Source of the DNA: Teichococcus oryzae
GTDB lineage: Bacteria > Pseudomonadota > Alphaproteobacteria > Acetobacterales > Acetobacteraceae
Direction: 5' to 3'
Assembly: GCF_008386565.1 (NCBI RefSeq)
Contig: NZ_VUKA01000008.1
Coordinates: 60,977 to 124,976, forward strand
Length of the DNA stretch: 64,000 nucleotides
Shown here: in pieces, positions 62,650-64,000 of the stretch
Position numbering within the stretch: the first letter of the stretch is position 1
How the letters are laid out: every line of letters begins with the position of its first letter
Program-made: the position numbers and the translations under genes
Notes under the pieces: generated by a model
The model's input: only the letters and a program-made list of their open reading frames with translations
What the model was told of the DNA's origin: nothing
Databases searched by the model: none

Positions 62650-62664
62650 CTGTTGAAGGGGAGA

Positions 62665-62916
62665 CTATCCCCGGCAGCGGGTTTCACCCGCGGCCGCAAT
62701 GTCCCAGGGCGCACGCCGCATCTCGGCGGAGGCATCGGCGCGGCTCAGGCCGATGTCGCGCAGCATCTGGTCATCAAGTTCGGCAAGGTGATGGCGGGTT
62801 TCGACCGCGCGCAGGGCCCGCCGCATGAAGGCCAGCCAGCCGGCCCGGCGCGCCGCGCGCAGGCAGGCCGGCTGGCTGGCGGGAAGTGAGGATGCTGAGC
62901 GGAGATGGGCGGACAT
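62665..62916 (-). CDS. DUF1127 small protein
   Basis: 83 residues. The DUF1127 block is at the C-terminal half: LRAVETRHHLAELDDQMLRDIGLSRADASAEMRRAPWD. An arginine-rich middle (RAARRAGWLAFMRRALR) precedes it. Such proteins are small, basic and often near LysR genes; some bind RNA or affect phosphate and carbon metabolism. ATG 62916 has AGGAAAGG upstream. Divergent from the LysR gene with 110 bases between. Confidence 0.88.
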   Translation of the reverse strand: MSAHLRSASSLPASQPACLRAARRAGWLAFMRRALRAVETRHHLAELDDQMLRDIGLSRADASAEMRRAPWDIAAAGETRCRG

Positions 62917-63026
62917 GGTCCATGCCTTTCCTGCGCCGTGACGGGAATGCAGGATGGGACCGGTTGCGTAATAAGCATAACGAATTGTTTTGACGGTGAG
63001 CATCATTCCTATTGATATTGGCTGTC

Positions 63027-63911
63027 ATGTTCCCTCTGCCGCCTGGGCTTGATCCTGACCTTCTGCGCTCCTTTGTCCTGATCGCCGACGGGGCAAGCGT
63101 CACCCGCGCGGCGCAGCGTGTTGGCCGCACGCAATCCGCCGTTTCGATGCAGATGCGCCGGCTGGAAGAGTTGCTCGGGCGGCCGCTTCTGGTCCGCGGC
63201 CCGCGCGGCTTCGCGGTGACGCCGCATGGTGCCTGGCTGCTGGAGCGGGCACGCCCCTGGCTCAACATGCATGACGAGATCGTGGCCAGCTTCCGCGAGC
63301 AGGAAGTGTCCGGGCCGGTGCGGCTGGGCACGCCGGACGACTACGCCATGGGCTGGCTGCCGGAGATCCTGGCGCGGTTCGCCGAAGCGCATCCCGCGGT
63401 GGAGATCGAGGTGGTTTGTGCCCCCTCCACCGAGTTGCTGACCCGGCTGGAGAATGAGGAACTGGATCTCACCCTCTATTCAGCTGGAAACGAGCTGCGC
63501 GGGCAGGAGGGTGTCGCCCTTTGGCGGGGGCCGCTGCTGTGGGTGGGCCCGGTGGCCCATTCGGTTCATCGCCAGATGCCGCTGCGCCTTTCGCTGGCGC
63601 AGGCGAGCTGTGTGTGGCGCAGCGCCGCCACGGCGGCGCTGGATGCGGCGGGCCTGGCCTGGCGTGTGACCTATTCTTCCAGCTCCCAGCTCGGCACCCA
63701 TGCGGTGGTGCTGGCGGGGCTGGCGATCACCGTGGGGTTGGAAGGGCCGTTGCCGCCGGGCCTGCGCGTGCTGGGGGCCTCTGACGGGCTGCCGCCACTG
63801 CCGGAGTTCCAGATTGCCCTGGCCCAGGGCTCATCAAGCCCGGCCGCCAAGGCCATGGCGCGGCACATCATCGAAAGCTTCCGCGGGGAGGAGGGCGGGT
63901 TACCGTCCTGA
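63027..63911 (+). CDS. LysR-family transcriptional regulator
   Basis: 294 residues. DPDLLRSFVLIADGASVTRAAQRVGRTQSAVSMQMRRLEELLGRPLLVRGPRG is the standard winged helix; the rest is a type-2 periplasmic-binding-like effector domain (VRLGTPDDYAMGWLPEILARFAEAHPAVEIEVV). The target is probably the divergent DUF1127 gene, or itself; effector unknown. ATG 63027 is used; a TTG at 63012 is in frame. Confidence 0.92.
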   Translation: MFPLPPGLDPDLLRSFVLIADGASVTRAAQRVGRTQSAVSMQMRRLEELLGRPLLVRGPRGFAVTPHGAWLLERARPWLNMHDEIVASFREQEVSGPVRLGTPDDYAMGWLPEILARFAEAHPAVEIEVVCAPSTELLTRLENEELDLTLYSAGNELRGQEGVALWRGPLLWVGPVAHSVHRQMPLRLSLAQASCVWRSAATAALDAAGLAWRVTYSSSSQLGTHAVVLAGLAITVGLEGPLPPGLRVLGASDGLPPLPEFQIALAQGSSSPAAKAMARHIIESFRGEEGGLPS

Positions 63912-63945
63912 GTCATTCTTATGGAGGAATGGTGAAGATTTTTGT

Positions 63946-63974
63946 TTGACGGTGGTTGGGGTGGTGGGTATAAG
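63946..63974 (+). promoter_or_regulatory. Near-consensus sigma-70 promoter, probably for an rRNA operon
   Basis: TTGACG (63946-63951), exactly 17 bases of G/T-rich spacer, TATAAG (63969-63974), followed by CCCGCTCACGCCGCTG. The combination of strong hexamers and a CCGCTCAC-type start region is typical of stable-RNA promoters in Acetobacteraceae and Sphingomonas relatives. The transcript itself lies beyond the window. Confidence 0.65.
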
Positions 63975-64000
63975 CCCGCTCACGCCGCTGGTGAGGCTGA

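Overview
The window is a chromosomal segment of a very GC-rich alphaproteobacterium. Long antisense 'mirror' ORFs run opposite most real genes, as expected at this GC content. Gene content and order (tsaB-rimI-mucR-fur, miaB-phoH-ybeY-corC-lnt, a solitary Bug-type binding protein, a CrtI-type carotenoid cluster, ornithine-lipid genes olsBA) point to Rhodospirillales, most likely Acetobacteraceae of the Roseomonas/Rubritepida type. The genus is an inference, not something read from an rRNA gene. I see no insertion sequence, prophage, CRISPR array or replication origin. Nearly all of the sequence is ordinary, densely packed coding DNA.

Layout. 1-1606: end of egtB and complete egtD (ergothioneine). 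1637-5262 (minus): pqiABC lipid-transport operon. 5350-12003: TetR repressor divergent from a complete RND tripartite pump (adaptor, transporter, outer-membrane channel). 12152-12239: tRNA-Leu(UAA). 12312-12431 (minus): a 39-residue membrane protein. 12617-12635: a Fur-box-like site, followed by a paoABC-type molybdenum hydroxylase operon (12710-16533) and two small secreted or low-complexity proteins. 17291-24941 (minus): a carotenoid operon with two CrtI-family proteins, an acyltransferase, a GT2 glycosyltransferase and an aldehyde dehydrogenase, headed by galE. Its composition resembles pathways to C30 carotenoid-acid glycosyl esters. 25073-31671 (minus): xthA, a glutamine-amidotransferase hydrolase, a Bug protein, lolA, hemW and a hydrolase-TPR fusion. 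32011-38219: miaB-phoH-ybeY-corC-terminator-lnt-XRE regulator. 38244-42613 (minus): tsaB-rimI-mucR-fur-olsB-olsA, which converges on the previous block although these genes are usually co-directional in alphaproteobacteria.

42696-45412: a VanX-like dipeptidase, then a radical-SAM/DUF4130 DNA-repair pair preceded by a textbook alphaproteobacterial LexA box that overlaps the promoter. 45419-50313: phoR, an LpoA-like lipoprotein divergent from rsmI, and an unusual glycosyltransferase. 50462-57721: PfpI-like protein, the giant NAD-glutamate dehydrogenase, a JmjC/cupin oxygenase and an OmpA-like protein. 57814-60384: PPK2, two CsbD-type stress proteins and a membrane protein. 60617-63911: serA, a hypothetical protein, and a DUF1127 protein divergent from a LysR regulator. 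The last 60 bases hold a near-consensus promoter of the kind that starts rRNA operons.

The points most worth a second look are the SOS-type box in front of the radical-SAM/DUF4130 pair, the Fur-like box before the paoABC-type operon with the unlisted 39-residue ORF beside it, the carotenoid-ester-like cluster, a candidate small RNA ending at a perfect terminator (25949-25978), and a strong terminator placed just in front of lnt.
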